Below are positions 1 through 10,518 of a DNA stretch of 64,000 nt, one piece after another. Below the pieces are notes generated by a model. It did no database searches, was not told where the DNA came from, and saw nothing but the letters and a program-made list of their open reading frames with translations. The stretch is from Camellia lanceoleosa (lineage: Eukaryota > Streptophyta > Magnoliopsida > Ericales > Theaceae). Made by a program: the position numbers and the translations under genes. The stretch lies in NCBI GenBank assembly GCA_025200525.1, contig CM045758.1, forward strand, positions 6,072,580 to 6,136,579, given 5' to 3'. Each line of letters opens with the position of its first letter. The first letter of the stretch is position 1.

Positions 1-654
1 AACATGCAGAATAACTTATGAGCTATACGAAGAGGTAAATATTGTTTTATTTTGGAAACTTCTTGTTAGTTGTTCTTGTGCTATAATAACCATTTCTTGC
101 TTTTTATACTCGAGAATGAATAATATGGAGTATATAGTTTATGGTTGAATTGAATCATATGGTTTACATTCTTAATTTGAATCCCATTTCAAGTTTTTTT
201 TTTCCTTCTTGTCTATTGAGTTTGATCGTCAAAGTATTTTATCTATTTCAATCCTATAAATCAAGAATCAGTGTCAATGTCGAAGACAAATTCGCTATCC
301 CACTAATCGTTCATTTCTCTTATTCATCTTATTATATACCTATAAATATAATAGCCAATCCGTATGTGAGTACAAATGTGCCAAGAGGCTTTTTTTTTTT
401 CATTAAGAGATGGAGAGAGGGGAAGAAATTAGGGGTAGAGAACAAAATAGAAGATCAAGTGGAGAGAGAATGTAGAGGGAGGGAGGAGAGGGGTAGATGG
501 AGTGGGTAGCTGGTTGCATACATCATCTTATGTTGACATTGGTGCTGATGAACTTTGTATTAGATTGTCTAAAAGAATTTTCTTCACAGAGAAACTACAT
601 TTTTGAGCGGCTTAATGTATTATACTAGGCTCTCACACATGTTCTAGGATTTTT
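1..654. other. AT-rich intergenic sequence, no gene seen
   Basis: This stretch holds homopolymer T runs and a purine-rich patch (about 400-500). An open frame at 141-509 is low complexity, with a Phe/Ser-rich start and a Glu/Arg/Gly-rich end read from the purine tract. I see no splice context and no family resemblance, so I do not call it a gene. Confidence 0.6.
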
Positions 655-2800
655 TCAAAATATGAGAAAGAAAAATATAAGGTGATGTTTGTTACAAAAA
701 GTAGCTATGCTGACATCATTTAATGTCATCCTCCTTTATAAAATATATATCGAATCTTATTCCCTAAAAATGTGCCTGTTTCAGAATAGTAACCTGTAAG
801 AGTATTTTTTTTTATAGCAATTTTATGATTAAACGATCTTGATGGAAAACCTCTTGGGCTTGGTTCATAAAATCTGTGAACTTTAATTAAAGTGCTGTAT
901 CTCCAGCACTATGCTTGATGTCAATTTCATCCTCTTCTTCAGTTAACATCCATGTTATTATTATACAGTAACTTGGATTTCAATTCACAAGGCAAAACGG
1001 GAATCAGCCGTTTTATTCTTCATAATTTGCTTAAAATCATAGGTAAAATAATTAATATTTTTGCTAAAAGGAGGAACCAAAATCCATTTGCATTTGGTTA
1101 ATAACTTATTATGCATGGATTATATGAACTCTTTCCTACCAGTACGGGTGGGAGCTCACTCCCAATGGGTTTGGTGAGCAAGTGGCTCTTGGTTTGAGTC
1201 TCCATGGGGGCGACGTGGTTCCCATCCACCTGTGCTTCTGACTTTTCTTCACTAGGACACTGATGGGGTTGGGGTCAAGCTATGGGCCAAGCTTGTCTTG
1301 AGAAAGTGCCTGCATATTCCCCTTGTGTGTGCGATACCCCCTCTTTGTCGGGCCTGTTTAGGTCCCTCCTGTCTGGCCTCTCAGCGGGTTGGGGCTCCTT
1401 TGGCCATGCCCAACGAAGATTGCTACTATTGTTCACCCCCTCTTTTTTATCAAGCAAAATATAAACTATTTCCTATGTCATGTATGACCCCTTTTCATGT
1501 GTGATTTATGGATATTGATTAATAGGTGGGCATTATTTATTGTTCTCATCTGTTTTGTTTTCTTTACATTCTAGTTAGTTTGATTTAGTTTCCTAAGGCT
1601 GTGTTTGGATTTTGGATTTGTGGAGGGAAAAGCCAATGAAATAGAAAGCCATGTTCTTTTTTAGGGAGAAGTTAATGAAACAGCATTACCCCCCGCCACA
1701 AATCTCTTTTTTTTTCCTCTATTCAGAAATCTAAGATCCAAACATTGCCTAACAGGAATGATAGAAATATTCTCATTCTCTCATTGTATTTTAGACTTGC
1801 ATTACGTTTGTTGTTATAACCATCAAATGAAACTCATAAACTACAAACATTGAGCCACAAGAAATATGATTTGTAAAATAAAAGTAACATTTATGTTCTT
1901 GTAGTGAGAGTTAGATTGGTTCTCTAGCTGAGAAAAAAAAAATTGTTTTCTATCCCCTAACTTAGCATTTTAGGATAATTGTTATTGAGATATAAAATGT
2001 CCTTGTCAATATCCGAAGGCTTAGGTTTGTATCTTCAATCTTGTTGAATTGTATAAATAACTATTGCATTTGTAGTTAGTGTTACATATTCAAGAGGTTG
2101 TTCAGATTTTTTTTCTTTAATTGTGCAAAGGCCGCTTGTAATAAATCAAGAGAGTCAGAAACATTTTCGCAACAAGTGTCCCCAATTTAAGCAAGCTCCT
2201 AATTAATACCATGCCGTTGTTTGCTGCTACTACATGAATGTTTGGAGCTCACTGATGTCTATATATTATGACTTCTAATCAGAGACTATTAGCTTTGCTA
2301 GTTTATATAATTGGTGTGATATATCTATACTATCTACATTATTATTATTATTACTAGTATTAAGTGAAGGCTGAATTTGGTGTTTAAGCTTTTTCTTTGT
2401 TTCTTCTTATGTCTTGTCATTTCTCTATTTAAAACAAAACAGTTATACAAAGATAACACACAAGACTGGAAACTTTGACTTGAGTTTAGAAAATAAGGTT
2501 TTACCATTTGAGTAGTACATATATTTTGATATTAATTTATTTATTATTTATTATTTATTTTTACTTGGGTAAATTTCACATAATATATATCTAAAGGAAC
2601 TGGAATGAACCAAAAGTTTTTCCTTCTCTTTCCTTGGGTTCTAGCCCTAACTATTTTGTATTTTTATTTTTTATTTTTTTAGTAGTTTTTTTGTGTGTGT
2701 GTTGAAATTCTGTAATTAAATTTCTTAATTGCAACTATCAGATAATTTTTCCTTGAATATTTTTTTTTTTTGGTTGATTCAACTTTATATGGTGGAATAT
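655..2800 (+). repeat. Local tandem duplication, copy A
   Basis: This segment matches, in order, 25598-26300 plus 31490-33470 (copy B). Shared landmarks include a block at 680-740 that pairs with itself (gatgatg ... catcatc), the lines around 840-1010 and 1140-1330, and the end near 2710-2800. Copy B carries a MITE and a 5.2-kb LTR element that copy A lacks, so copy A serves as the empty-site reference. No coding content is recognisable in either copy. The identity is moderate, with many substitutions and small indels, so the duplication is older than the LTR elements around it. Confidence 0.8.
1147..1450 (+). mobile_element. Possible tRNA-derived SINE (copy A)
   Basis: A segment beginning near tgggagctcact carries, about 40 bp later, a sequence close to the pol III B box (ggtttgagtctcc here, tgttcgagtctcc in copy B) and ends in a pyrimidine/T-rich tail near 1435-1452. 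The spacing suits an A box followed by a B box. No target site duplication was found because the segment lies within the larger duplication. An ordinary unique sequence with a chance B box remains possible. Confidence 0.35.
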
Positions 2801-3072
2801 CGCCTAAAGGGAGGCTCTCCAACGCCCTTCTCTAGGCATTCCATCCAATTATTTATTTCATCTATTTTGTCTTCAAAGAAAAGTGTAGAAGGCCAAGTCA
2901 ACAGTTTCATTGATTGTAAACGTTAGAGTGATTCAAAATGGAAAATTGATATAACTAAAAAGATTGGGGTGATTGGTTTTTTAGAAATAACTAGGCTATA
3001 AATGAAATATTCTCAAAATAAAAAGACCAACAAAGATAAAAAAAAATAATACTAATATATGAAAAAAGTTCA

Positions 3073-3111
<39 letters not shown>

Positions 3112-3119
3112 TTATAGTA
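2801..3119. other. Flank of the giant LTR element, with GA microsatellite
   Basis: Short AT-rich flank with no gene. A (GA)n run lies at 3077-3108, just outside the target site duplication ATATA (3120-3124). Confidence 0.7.
3077..3108 (+). repeat. (GA)n microsatellite
   Basis: Uninterrupted GA dinucleotide run of about 16 units. Confidence 0.95.
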
Positions 3120-4764
3120 ATATATGTAACAAGCCCGCGAGGGACCTCGCTACAGTTCGGACTCGATTTTGTTGCGGTTCTCAAATCTTGAACCAAAGAG
3201 TCCAAATCCGGCAAATCGTTTTGAAGAAAAACAGATTTTTTGAAAGAAGTGCCAAACATGGACTGCTTTGCCAGATAACAGAGTCGCCACCTAAATATTT
3301 AAAATGGGAAATTTAGGAAACCCTGACTCGGTGCCGAAAGGCCACGTGTCCGTCATCACCAAAGTTGCCTCGGCTCGGGAACTTGGGTACGATTGGGGAA
3401 GGTCACATCGTGAGCACCCCCTCTCGCCCGGTCAAAGACCGGCCTCTACTAACCATGATATCTATTTTTGAAAATATTGCATGCTCTTATTCCGGTTATT
3501 AGCCTAGGATTACTATGTGATGCTCGCAGCAAACAAGTATAGACTGAGTCGTCTGAATTGGAACTAAACATTTCATGTTTGTTTGTTTGAAAATTGTGTG
3601 ATGGTGCTACCCGCAGGTAGGCTAAAATGCGGATTTGCCACCCTCAGGTGGGCTTAGAAAATATGATTTTGCCACTATCTAGTGGGCTTAAAACAAACAT
3701 TTGACGTATTGTCCCAATTCAGATAACTCAACCTCCACCCACAGGCATTCAAGGCAATTATATCACATAAGCATTTAGCCTCATGGTAAGCATGCTATCA
3801 TGGCAACACTCACACGCATGCAAGGATGCTAAAGCATAACCACTTACCGAGTACTCCAAGCCAAAACAGGGAAATGATTAGAAATCATGCATGAATCCTA
3901 AATATGCTGAAATGCCTAATGCAACACATGCAAAATGCAACTATAGCAGGCTCGGCTATTCTAAACATGGCATGTGAGATGCTACAGATAGCATGTATTC
4001 AATTTTGGATTGTAATACAGATGCAGTTTGTATGATGCGCCGAGCCTGATGCATGCAATAACAGATGAATGATGCAAACATGCTGTCATATTGTATGCTA
4101 ATTGAAATATGCCCTATACCTAACCATCAAAGCAGGTAAATAAAAGGGAGAAAGACGTGGGATTGGAAGACATACATCACACTCACACACCCTTATTACA
4201 ATTATGCCCTCGCGCAGAGGGTCCGAATAAATATACAGTCCGAATAAAAGAATATACAGTCCGGAAATAAATATACAAATTTCTAATTAATTGACAAATT
4301 AATTAATAAAAGCGGTAAAACTGGCGTGGACCGCTTTGCTTCGATAGATGCCGCTTATCGCTTGGCGCGGAAATCCACTGGGATGCCCCGATTAGCCTCT
4401 GTTGGCAATATTTCTTGAAATGCGCGTCCGACTCCGAAAGTTGCTAAACTCTGAATTTTGCTGCAACAGAGAGCAGGAAAAGGGCACAGCAGTGTATTTC
4501 ACAAATATATGCATGCCTCGATCCTCGTGCCACCAATCACGCATATCGATGCATGATGGCCGAGGAGCCGAATTGCACAACTCAATATCAGATGAATGCA
4601 GATGAATGCTACAACAAAAACCTAACTCCATCATGGGTAATCCGGAGTGTCGGTAACTGGGGAATTGAGACACACTCCGTCACTCGGAGTACGGAATGTA
4701 CCTCGTTTCCCGTGCGATATGCATGAAATGCAATCCTGACATACACACTATTATGAAAATGAGA

Positions 4765-5395
4765 TGAAAATGAGATGCCTCAAAAAGCGTGCACGCGGGC
4801 ACGCAAAATGAGGCGATGGCATAAAATGCAAATCGGATAAAATAGAGTGCCTCGAAATGCGTGCACACGGGCACGCAAACTGAGGCGATGATATGAAGTG
4901 CAAATCGGATAAAACCGAAGTGCCTCGAAATGTGTGCACACGGGCACGCAAACCGAGGCGATGATATGAAGTGCAAATCGGATAAAACTGAAGTGCCTCA
5001 AAGTGCGTGCCAAATCGAGGCGATAATGAAGTGCAAATCGGATAAAACCGAAGTGTCTCGAAATACGTGCACACGGGCACGCAAATTGAGGCGATGATAT
5101 GAAGTGCAAATCGGATAAAACCGAAGTGCCTCAAAATGCGTGCACACAGGCACGCAAACCGAGGCGATGATATGAAGTGTAAATCGAATAAAATCGAAGT
5201 GCCTCGAAATGTGTGCACACGGGCACGCAAACCGAGGCGATGATATGAAGTGCAAATCGGATAAAACCAAAGTGCCTCGAAATGCGTGCACACGGGCACG
5301 CAAACCGAGGCGATGATATGAAGTGCAAATCGGATAAAACCGAAGTGCCTCGAAATACGTGCACACGGGCACGCAAACCGAGGCGATGATGAAAT
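4765..5395. repeat. 73-bp satellite array with hairpin core (left LTR)
   Basis: About nine head-to-tail units of 73 bp (for example gaag starting at 4917 and again at 4990). Each unit contains the nested inverted repeat CCTCG-aaat-GCGTGC-acacgg-GCACGC-aaac-CGAGG, so each can fold into a stem with two paired blocks. Because 73 is not a multiple of three, the array is open in all three minus-strand frames, and these frames should not be read as protein genes. Confidence 0.9.
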
Positions 5396-5965
5396 GGAAT
5401 GAAATGGCATACGGAATGCCACGATGGGCTTACACCAACATGGGAGAGCCTCAGCTCACTCACATAGGAGGCCGTCGGATAAAAAAAAGAGATGCCTTGA
5501 AGTGCGTGCACACGGACACGCAAACCGAGGAATGCATGAAATGGCATACGGAATGCAATGATGGGCTTATACCAACATGAGAGGGCCTCAGCCACACTCA
5601 CACGGGATGCCGTCGGATAAAAAATGAGGTGCCTCGAATTGCGTGCACACGGGCACGCAAACCGAGGTATGGCCCGAAGGCATGAAATGGCATACGGAAT
5701 GCGAATTGGGCTTACGCTAACATGAGAGGGCCTCAGCCACACTCACATAAGCCGCCGGCGGATAAAAAATGAAGTGCCTCGAAATGCGTGCACACGGGCA
5801 CGCAAACCGAGGCATGGCCCGAAGGCATGAAATGGCATACGGAATGCGAATTGGGCTTACGCTAACATGAGAGGGCCTCAGCCACACGCACATAAGCCGC
5901 CGATGGATGAAAATGAAGTGCCTTGAAATGCGTGCACACGGGCACGCAAACTGAGGCATGGCCCG
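5396..5965. repeat. Longer composite satellite units sharing the hairpin core (left LTR)
   Basis: About four units of roughly 135-150 bp follow the 73-bp array. They keep the same GCGTGC/GCACGC hairpin core but add a segment with gggcttac, acatgagagggcctcag and a gccgtcgg/gccgccgg block. This looks like expansion of the core with a different spacer. Confidence 0.8.
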
Positions 5966-7150
5966 AAGGCATGAAATGATGCACAAAATGAGACGTGGCA
6001 TATGGCACATGGTAAATGCAAATTTCAGCAGCCAAAACGATGCAAAACAGCCCCCCGAATTATAGCAAAATTACATCCAATGCCCGAAATGTCATGCTAT
6101 GCACTCGAAATGGCTTGCAGCTATGCCAAATATGCAGAATATGGACATGAAGTGTAAAGACAGATGCTAGGAAGTCCCTAAACTAGAATTTTTCCAGTAC
6201 AAAGAATGGCCAAACAACAACCACAAGTATGGAAAAAACAGCATGCAAAAATGGGGAAAAAAGGTGGAATTATTAAGCAAGTAGTATATACAATGCCCAA
6301 ACTGAAAAACACAGTTCTACAACACTAAAGAGGGTCCAAAAATAGGAACATTTACAGCTTATGGAAGCCCTCAAAACAGCATACAAATATGGCAAACTTA
6401 GCATGCAAAATATGGACCAAAAGTGGGCTATAAAGGGAGATATATCAAGCATTCTCCAAACAGCCTAAAACCCTTAACAAAACATGAAGAGTGGGTCATT
6501 TTAAGACTATTTCCAGTTCTGATCATGGCCAAAAACAGAAGCAAGATCGGCCTAAAAAATCATGCAAGATATGGACCAAACATGAGATTTCAAGATAGGT
6601 ATATCAAGCATTCACCAAACAAAGTTGAGCCCTTCTACAATGTTGTATAGGGGCTCAAAATAAGCTCAATCACAGTTTATGGCATGCTCCAAAAATAAAT
6701 GCATATAAGCTAAAAATAGCATGCAAGTTTACGGTAAATATGATGATTTGTGAAGCAAGTGCAAGATAGAGTTACCAAACATGGTTGAGCCCTTCTACAA
6801 TGTTGTAGAGGGGCTCAAAATGAGCCTAAAATCAGTTAGGGTCGGAGCCCAAAAACTCAAGAAAAGGGGGTAGAAAAATGATACAAAATAGAGCTAGAAA
6901 AGGGAAAATAGCAACTTACCCTTGTAGACCAAAACCTTGGCTGCTTCTAGGACTGAAAATGGTGCCTCTTAGCTGCTGGAAGGCCCTCCTTGCTGCTGGA
7001 AATGGTGTAGTGGTGGTGGTGCTAGGTGGTGATGAAGAGGGGGTGTAGAAACTTGAATGATTTTGGTATTTGAAATATAGAGAGAGAGATTGTATGGAGG
7101 AGCTCCCAAATCAGATTTTCTAACCCTAAAAACCACAGCTGTGGCTGCTG

Positions 7151-7159
7151 TTATAAAGG
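7151..7159 (-). promoter_or_regulatory. LTR TATA box (left LTR)
   Basis: The minus strand reads CTTTATAAC, followed within about 35 bp by TAGGGTTAG. The same arrangement occurs at 24054-24062 in the other LTR, and a TATA plus TAGGGTT pair occurs near 13836 in the related solo LTR. This supports minus-strand transcription; it is predicted, not measured. Confidence 0.5.
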
Positions 7160-7851
7160 CAAAATGAGGGGGAAAATGGAGGGAAAAAAGGGAGGGAAAA
7201 CATATCAAGTTTCCTGCCAAAAATGGCCAAAAAGGAAAGTGGTAGCTACGGGTTTCAAATGGCCGAGAGCCCTTCAACAAAGTTTAAGAGGGGCTCAAAA
7301 TAAGACACTTTGTAGTTTACGACCAAGTCCAACACCGCCCACAAGTACGCCTAAAATACCGTGCAAAAAGGCCCAAAAAGAGGTAAAAAGGCAAGTGACA
7401 GATGGAGATGTCAAACAGTAAAAGGTCCTTAATCAAACATGAAAAGGACCTCAAAATATGACTATCTCAAGTTTGGGTCGGAGCCCAAAAATGTAGAATG
7501 AAGGTTCGGAGCGAAACACGTAGTTCGAGGCCCCGAAAGTGGGCTGTTAGGCACCGGGAGTGGTGCACGACCACGAAGTTGGTCTCTCGGACCCCAGTGT
7601 CCCTCGAAATGATAAAACAGAGGTACCTGCCAAAATTGAACAAAAATTGATGCAAAATGAATGCTCGGGACCCAAATCACGCAGTTCGGGGTCCCGAAAA
7701 TAGGCCGTGAGCACCGAAAGTGGTGTTCGGCCACGAAGTGGGTATTAGAGGCCCCAGTGTCCCTCGGAATGATAAAACAGAGGCACTTGCCAAAAATCGG
7801 AGAAATCGGAGATGGTTGGACGGTCCCGAACCGAGGCACACGGCCTGACGG

Positions 7852-8660
7852 CAATATTTTAAAAACCGGACCGGTGAGCGAACCGGAAAAGGGACCGGGT
7901 GGACGGGTCACCGGTTCAACCGGAATCAAACCGGAATCGAACCGTGACGTAATAAATATATTAAAATTATATTTAAATAAAAATATAAGTAATAAAATTA
8001 TAAATTATAAATATTAAAAATATTAAATTATCTTAAATATTTGTCCTAATATTTTTTTTACTGAAAAATATAATAATATATTTTGAAATATTATTAATTT
8101 CAATTTTGGAAGATGAAATCAAATATTTAATATTCCCTCCATATGATTTTATTTCAAATAATTTAATTGAAAAGAGAACAAAAATTTTGGAGGGATATCA
8201 AAATTTCAAGTTTCCCTCCAATGAATTTGATTGAATCCCACATAGATTTCTTGAGTGTTTTTGGAAGAATTTTTTTCTTATAAATAGATAGAAGCTCTTT
8301 CACAATAATTTCAAGCTCTCAATGGGATTCCTCACTAGAGGAGACCCTTAAAAGAGAGTTTCCAATTAAATTTTTATTATATATATAATATATATATATA
8401 TAAAATAAGAAAGAAAGAAAAGAAAGAAAGAAAAAAAAAAAAGAAACTGAAAAAAAAAAAAAAAAAATCCCGGACCGGTTCAATCGACCCGTGACCGGGT
8501 CGACCGGTTCACCGGTTTAACCGCCGGTTCCTCCGGTTTTCACAAAATACACCGGTTTTCACTTTGGTCCGGTTCTGAGGGTCAATCCGGACCGGAGCCC
8601 CAACCGGTCGACGGTCCAACCGGTCGAACCGGCCGGGCCGGTCCGGTTTTTAAAACCTTG
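7852..8660. mobile_element. hAT-type MITE inside the left LTR
   Basis: An 809-bp insertion with an exact 8-bp target site duplication CCTGACGG (7844-7851 and 8661-8668). The ends are inverted: the left begins CAATATTTTAAAAACCGG, and the right, reverse-complemented, begins CAAGGTTTTAAAAACCGG. Both subterminal ends are rich in accggt motifs and the middle is AT-rich with no ORF. An 8-bp duplication with a CA start is typical of hAT elements. The partner LTR (around 24720) lacks it, so it arrived after the retrotransposon. Confidence 0.9.
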
Positions 8661-8964
8661 CCTGACGGTCCCGAAAACCGGGAACCGGGCTCCGAAATGG
8701 GCAAAATGGCCTACGGCCACGAAAAGTAGCCCACGGCTACTGAGAGATAGTCTACGGGACCACTCCCTCCCCTCAGGAAATAAAACAGAGAAACCGAAGT
8801 GCGTTCGCAAACCGAGGCAGGGCACGAAAGAGAGTTCGGAAGTCCGGAGGCAGGGCGCACGACCGCGACTCTGAGGCTTCTGAACGAGCACAATATGCAA
8901 TATCACCGAGCGCTCAATCGGTGACGTCTGAGTCTTAAGGTCGGTCAAAAATGGGGTGTCTACA

Positions 8965-8979
8965 GTTGCCCATCTTTGA
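8965..8979 (-). promoter_or_regulatory. Polypurine tract next to the 3' LTR
   Basis: The minus strand reads AAAGATGGGCAAC directly before the LTR start TGTAGACACC. A purine-rich tract here is where plus-strand DNA synthesis is primed in LTR retrotransposons, and its place fixes the element orientation as minus. Confidence 0.6.
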
Positions 8980-9217
8980 CAGAACTCGGAAGTCATGAGA
9001 ATGACGGGAGTGAATGTCAAAGCCCAGAGACGACCCATTTTTGACAAGGCCGAAGACTTAGACAATCATACAAGATGAACAGAGATATGTGTGCCCGCAG
9101 GCAGGGGCAAAATGCAAAATGATATCTTGAGGAGATTTTGATAATTGGACTTATCACGCTCACTGGCTTGATTTGAAGATTGGACTTATACGCTACGCGA
9201 AGCCGGTTTGAAGATTG

Positions 9218-10355
9218 AAGTGAGCAAAGTGTGATGGATACACTATATGAACAAAGTGTGATAGATGCACTTAGTGAACAGAGTGTGAGTGTGTGATTGA
9301 TACACCAAAAGAACGTGTGTGATTGATACACAAAGCGAGTGTGTGTGATTGATACACAAGGTAGGCATAGTGTGATAGATACAAAGCGAGTGTGTGTGAT
9401 TGATACACTAAATGAATGAAGTGAGCAAAGTGTGATGGATACACTAAAGGCGAACACGTAGTGTGATAGATGCACTTAGTGAACAAAGTATGATGGATAT
9501 ACTAAAAGCGAACACAAAGTGTGATAGATGCACTTAGTGAACAGAGTGTGATTGATACACTAAAAGTGAACACAAAGTGTGATAGATGCACTTAGTGAAC
9601 AAGTATGATAGATATACTGAATGCGAACACAAAGTGTGATAGATGCACTTAGTGAGCAGAGTGTGATTGATACACTAAAAGTGAACACAAAGTGTGATAG
9701 ATGCACTTAGTGAGCGAGTATGATAGATATCTTGAATCACGAACACAAAGTGTGATAGATGCACTATGTGAACAGAGTGTGATTGATACACTAAAAGTGA
9801 ACACAAAGTGTGATAGATGCACTTAGTGAGCAGAGTATGATAGATATATCGAATCTGAACACAAAGTGTGATAGATGCACTATGTGAACAGTGTGATTGA
9901 TACACTAAAAGGGTGATATAGAAAGCGAGAATGTGTGTGATAGATACACAAAAGTGAATATGTGTGTGATAGATACACAAAATGAGAATGAAGTGTGTTA
10001 GATACACCAAAATAAGAGAAGTGTGATCGATACACTAAGTGAAGAGTGTGATTGATACACTAAATAAATGAAGTGTGATTGATACACTAAGTGAATGAAG
10101 TGTGATTGATACACTAAATATAAACATGTGATAGATACATGAAGCAAATAGAGTGTGATTGATACACAAAGCAAACATATGATATGAAGAGAAGAATAGT
10201 GTGATAGATACACAAAGAAAAATATGTGTGATAGATACACAAAGTGAACGAAGTGTGATTGATACACTAAGTGAAGAGAGTGTGATTGATACACTAAATA
10301 AATGAAGTGTGATTGATACACTAAGTGAATGAAGTGTGATTGATATACTGAGTGA
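9218..10355. repeat. Tandem array of GTGTGAT..ATACAC units (3' untranslated region of the element)
   Basis: Dozens of short units of the form aagtgtgattgatacactaa, separated by variable spacers such as gtgaatga or gcgaacaca, giving 25-50 bp higher periods. Each core is close to an inverted repeat (GTGT...ACAC). The array produces long artificial minus-strand frames rich in SITL and YHT. Its place just inside the 3' LTR matches the hypervariable tandem-repeat region described for Tat/Ogre elements, which is known to seed plant satellites. Confidence 0.85.
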
Positions 10356-10513
10356 AATGAGAAAGAAACTTGATAGGTACAATGCAATACAATGCATGAT
10401 GCTTACGGAAAGCAATAAATGGACAAAGCGGCGCTTTTAGAAAGCACTTCATGAGGTGAGTGGCGGTGAACCGCTCTACTCTGACGGGGATCTCCCCTCG
10501 TGCTCTTCGAACA
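10356..10513. other. Internal sequence of the giant element before the nested solo LTR
   Basis: Unique-looking sequence joining the tandem array to the target duplication CTTAC (10514-10518). It would continue at 14309 if the nested solo LTR were removed. Confidence 0.6.
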
Positions 10514-10518
10514 CTTAC

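Larger units (their letters stand above)
3125..8964 (-). repeat. LTR of the giant element (3' LTR in its own orientation)
   Basis: Starts TGTAACAAGC and ends TGTCTACA. It is 5840 bp against 5001 bp for the partner. Most of the difference is the 809-bp hAT MITE at 7852-8660. The rest includes a short stretch between two copies of acggtcccga that is kept here and missing in the partner, as expected from a deletion between direct repeats. It contains the hairpin satellite (4765-5960) and the TATA box (7151-7159). Confidence 0.9.

Noticed and set aside
141..509. 122-codon plus-strand frame at the window start
   Set aside because: Low-complexity composition from T-rich and purine-rich tracts; no family, no splice or leader signals.
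4765..5395. Regularly spaced repeats with palindromic cores that could suggest a CRISPR array
   Set aside because: The units are head-to-tail without unique spacers, inside an LTR of a eukaryotic retrotransposon, with a duplicate in the partner LTR.
7661..8017. Open frames around the hAT insertion
   Set aside because: They cross the MITE boundary at 7852, so they join two unrelated sequences.
9017..10415. Several overlapping minus-strand frames rich in SITL and YHT
   Set aside because: They arise from the GTGTGAT..ATACAC tandem array; composition follows the repeat and no domain is present.
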